NCBI GenBank assembly: GCA_963695505.1
Contig: CAVOGX010000005.1
Location: forward strand, 1-64,000
From: JACSRF01 sp963695505
GTDB taxonomy: Bacteria; Chloroflexota; Anaerolineae; Promineifilales; Promineifilaceae
Direction of reading: 5' to 3'
Length of the DNA stretch: 64,000 bases
The translations under genes and the position numbers were made by a program. The notes beneath the pieces are model-generated. The model was not told the origin of the DNA, ran no database searches, and was given only the letters and a program-made list of their open reading frames with translations. Positions 61,671 to 64,000 of this stretch are shown in pieces (position 1 is the first letter of the stretch; each line of letters begins with the position of its first letter).

Positions 61671-63848
61671 ATGAAGAGCAGATGGCATTGGGCAGCGGTG
61701 TTTGTATTACTGTTGGTTGGAGGGGTAGCCGCAGTTGGCGTGTGGCTGTTTGGGGATTTGCCTGCGCCTGCCGACATTAGCCAGCGGTTGGTGCCCCCCA
61801 GCGTGCGCATTGTAGATAGAAACGGCCGACTCCTCTATGACGTGCTGGATGCCGAATATGGCCGGCACACCAACCTGACCCTCAGCCAGATACCTCTCAC
61901 CCTGCAGCAGGCCACCATTGCCACCGAAGACCGCAACTTCTACGCCAACCCCGGCGTGGACGTGCAGGGCATTGCCCGCGCCTTCTGGATCAATCTGCGC
62001 GGCGGCGAAGTGCTGGCCGGGGGCAGCACCATTACCCAGCAGGTGGCCCGCAACCTGCTGCTAGACGCCGACGAGCGCGCCGACCGCTCCGTGCGCCGCA
62101 AGCTGCGCGAAAGCTGGCTGGCCTGGCGTGTTGCCCGCCAACTGCCCAAAGAGGAAGTGCTGGCCCTCTATCTGAACCAGATGAACTACGGCGCGCTGGC
62201 CTACGGCGTGGAAGCTGCTGCCCAAACCTACTTTGGTAAACCCGCCGTTGACCTGACCCTGGCCGAAAGCGCCCTCATTGCAGGACTGACCCAGGCCCCC
62301 GCTCTCTACAACCCCTTCACTAACCCCGACGCCGCCAAAACACGGCAGTTGGTGGTGCTGGACCTCATGCGCAAGGCAGATTTCATTACCCAAGACGCGC
62401 ATGATCTGGCCGTCCGCCAGCCGCTGCAGTACGCCGCCACGCCGTACCCCGTAAATGCCCCCCATTTTGTGATGATGGTGCAGGCCGAACTGGACGCCCT
62501 CTTTACGCCGCAGCAGCTTTACGAAAGCGGCGGCCTGACCGTGCGCACCACGCTGGATTTAGACTGGCAGCAGCACGCCGAAACTATTTTGGCCGAGCAG
62601 CTTGTGCGGCTGAATCACCCGGCCGATGGCGGCCCCAGCCATAACGCACAAAACGGGGCGCTGGTGGCCCTGGACGTGCCCGGCGGCGAAGTGCGGGCGC
62701 TGGTGGGCAGTCCTGACTATTTTGATGCGGAGAGTGGCGGGGCGATCAACATGGCCATTCAGCCGCGCCAGCCCGGTTCGGCGCTGAAGCCGCTCATTTA
62801 TGCCGCCGCCCTGGACGCGGAAACGCCGCCGGTGTGGACGGCCGCTACCATGCTGCCCGACGTGCGCACCGCCTTTACCACCAACGAGGGTGAGAGCTAC
62901 GTGCCGGTGAATTTCTCGCGGGACGAGCATGGGCCGGTGCTGCTGCGGCAGGCGTTGGCCTCCTCGCTGAATATTCCCGCGGTGTTGACGCTGGATGCGG
63001 TGGGCGTGGACGCGGCCGTGGCGCTGGCCGAAGAGGCGGGCATTCACACCCTGGGCGACCCCGACGAGTATGATTTGTCTTTTGCCTTAGGGGGCGGGCC
63101 GGTGCGGCTGTTGGATTTAACGGCCGTTTACGGGGCCTTTGCCAGCGGCGGCTACCGGGTGACGCCCCACCTCATCTTGGACGTGACAGACGCACAGGGG
63201 GAAGTGGTGTACACGGCCGTTCCCCCCGACCCGGTACAGGTGCTGGACGAGCGCGTCGCCTGGCTGATCAGCGACATTCTCAGCGACGACGAGGCGCGGC
63301 TGCTGGGCTTTGGCCGCAACAGCCTGCTGAACATTGGCCGCACGGCCGCCGCCAAAACCGGCACCACCAACGATTTCCACGACAACTGGACGGTGGGCTA
63401 CACGCCGGACCTGGTGGTGGGCGTGTGGGTGGGCAACGCTACCAACGAACCCATGCACGACGTCACCGGGCTGAGCGGCGCAGGGCCGGTGTGGCATTAT
63501 TTCATGCGCACGGTGCTGGCCGGGCAGCCGGACAAGCCCTTTGCGCAGCCGCCGGGCATGGTCATGGTGGAGGTGTGCGCCCTTTCCGGCCTTTTGCCAA
63601 CGGAGGATTGCCCCTACCGCCAGCGGGAATGGTTCCTGGCGGGTACGCAGCCGGTGGAGATGGACAGCTTTTACCAGCGGGTAACGCTGGACAGGGCGAC
63701 AGGGCTGTTGGCCAATGCGGCTACGCCGCCGGAGCGGCAGGTGGCGCAGTTGGCGCTGGATTTACCGGCGCAGTTTCATCCCTGGGCGCGGGCGGAGGGA
63801 CTGCTGCTGCTGGATGATTTGCTGCTGGCCAGTGGGGGGAGCTGGTGA
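61671..63848 (+). CDS. Class A penicillin-binding protein (PBP1-like)
   Basis: 725 residues. A signal anchor (WAAVFVLLLVGGVAAVGVWL) precedes a GT51 glycosyltransferase domain (TEDRNFYANPGVD, GGSTITQQVARNLL, LALYLNQMNYG). The transpeptidase domain has the three active-site motifs: SALK in RQPGSALKPLIY, SLN in ASSLNIPA, and KTG in AAKTGTTNDFHDNW. It polymerises and crosslinks peptidoglycan. The frame ends at TGA 63846-63848 just after a run of six G (63834-63839). Removing one G opens a frame into a C-terminal beta domain typical of this family, so this 3' end is probably a frameshift artefact. Confidence 0.93.
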   Translation: MKSRWHWAAVFVLLLVGGVAAVGVWLFGDLPAPADISQRLVPPSVRIVDRNGRLLYDVLDAEYGRHTNLTLSQIPLTLQQATIATEDRNFYANPGVDVQGIARAFWINLRGGEVLAGGSTITQQVARNLLLDADERADRSVRRKLRESWLAWRVARQLPKEEVLALYLNQMNYGALAYGVEAAAQTYFGKPAVDLTLAESALIAGLTQAPALYNPFTNPDAAKTRQLVVLDLMRKADFITQDAHDLAVRQPLQYAATPYPVNAPHFVMMVQAELDALFTPQQLYESGGLTVRTTLDLDWQQHAETILAEQLVRLNHPADGGPSHNAQNGALVALDVPGGEVRALVGSPDYFDAESGGAINMAIQPRQPGSALKPLIYAAALDAETPPVWTAATMLPDVRTAFTTNEGESYVPVNFSRDEHGPVLLRQALASSLNIPAVLTLDAVGVDAAVALAEEAGIHTLGDPDEYDLSFALGGGPVRLLDLTAVYGAFASGGYRVTPHLILDVTDAQGEVVYTAVPPDPVQVLDERVAWLISDILSDDEARLLGFGRNSLLNIGRTAAAKTGTTNDFHDNWTVGYTPDLVVGVWVGNATNEPMHDVTGLSGAGPVWHYFMRTVLAGQPDKPFAQPPGMVMVEVCALSGLLPTEDCPYRQREWFLAGTQPVEMDSFYQRVTLDRATGLLANAATPPERQVAQLALDLPAQFHPWARAEGLLLLDDLLLASGGSW

Positions 63849-64000
63849 TGGGGAGGAAACGGCCGTTTCCTCCAATCAAACTTCCTTGCGCCTGATAGCT
63901 CCAGACCCCTATGCTCTCTTTCGCCTCAGCCCTACCATGCCGGAGGCGGCGCAGCGGCTACGGGTGGAGGCGGTAGCCGCCAGCGCCGACCTGCGGGAGG
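63840..64000 (+). other. Probable C-terminal domain of the PBP in the +1 frame, running off the window
   Basis: In the +1 frame the sequence reads on as GDGEETAVSSNQTSLRLIA, then DPYALFRLSPTMPEAAQRL, resembling the C-terminal PBP domain (rLxP..P...Q.l.l.A). There is no start codon or ribosome-binding site to make it a separate gene, and it continues beyond the window. Confidence 0.6.
63855..63870. repeat. Example of the window-wide palindrome GGAAACGGCCGTTTCC
   Basis: A 16-bp perfect palindrome around AACGGCCGTT. About 36 exact copies of the inner 10-mer occur across the window in both coding and non-coding DNA. In coding DNA it is read in three ways: E/V-T-A-V, N-G-R and R-P. Confidence 0.9.

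Noticed and set aside
1..64000. CRISPR arrays, tRNA genes, rRNA genes and replication origin
   Set aside because: No regularly spaced repeats, no convincing tRNA cloverleaf with its T-loop sequence, and no rRNA or DnaA-box cluster seen by eye.

Overview
The window looks like a chromosomal segment of a Chloroflexota bacterium, probably class Anaerolineae. This is inferred from gene style, not from a marker phylogeny. The clues are a Ser/Thr-kinase/CHASE2/cyclase protein, a FecR-type protein next to a divergent sigma factor, two YeeE/YedE proteins, large lipoprotein multihaem cytochromes, and a dense genome-wide palindrome AACGGCCGTT. I count about 36 exact copies of that palindrome in 64 kb, against well under one expected by chance.

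Layout. 1-17 kb is housekeeping and signalling: FHA protein, kinase-cyclase, FecR protein, sigma factor, pseudo-receiver, adenosine deaminase, RsmA, a beta-propeller lipoprotein, a G5/3D cell-wall protein, SRP RNA, a phosphoribosyltransferase, and a GlyA-GcvT fusion carrying about ten frameshifts. 17.3-22.3 kb holds an unassigned structured RNA with its own promoter and terminator, an ABC exporter, a histone-deacetylase-like hydrolase, a PII-like protein and a Na+/Ca2+ exchanger. 22.3-45.4 kb is an electron-transfer and sulfur island: an ArsR regulator, eight multihaem c-type cytochromes (about 72 haem sites by my count), a cytochrome b domain, two YeeE/YedE permeases, a four-domain rhodanese lipoprotein, a LysR regulator, and a cytochrome/FeS/NrfD quinone module. 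No molybdopterin catalytic subunit is present. 45.9-58.5 kb holds an ABC exporter with a TetR regulator, a second TetR with a DinB/nitroreductase fusion, an aspartate-type aminotransferase coupled to ATP-PEP carboxykinase, a CpaF-like ATPase, a LuxR protein, a dienelactone hydrolase, an M28 peptidase and a pcp fragment. 58.8-60.2 kb is an insertion sequence. 60.3-64 kb has a hypothetical gene, two tandem bS21 genes and a class A penicillin-binding protein that appears frameshifted near its 3' end.

How it may work. The NrfD-like protein, Tat-type FeS protein and membrane-anchored octahaem cytochrome look like a quinone-to-cytochrome relay. The NapC-like protein gives a second possible exit from the quinone pool. 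The lipoprotein cytochromes would be acceptors or catalysts outside the membrane, and the octahaem tetrathionate-reductase-like protein, YeeE proteins and rhodaneses point to sulfur-compound chemistry. Two distant promoters in the island carry the same ATGACA-N2-TGTCAT palindrome, which suggests one regulon.

Most notable. (1) The dodecahaem lipoprotein is interrupted by one in-frame TGA at codon 107. A hairpin with bacterial SECIS geometry begins 11 nt downstream, so this is a candidate selenocysteine-containing multihaem cytochrome. (2) The AACGGCCGTT palindrome is massively iterated. (3) A new small RNA candidate lies at 17.3 kb. (4) The lesions in glyA-gcvT, the cytochrome c/b gene and the PBP gene are almost all single-base insertions, which looks more like read error than gene decay.
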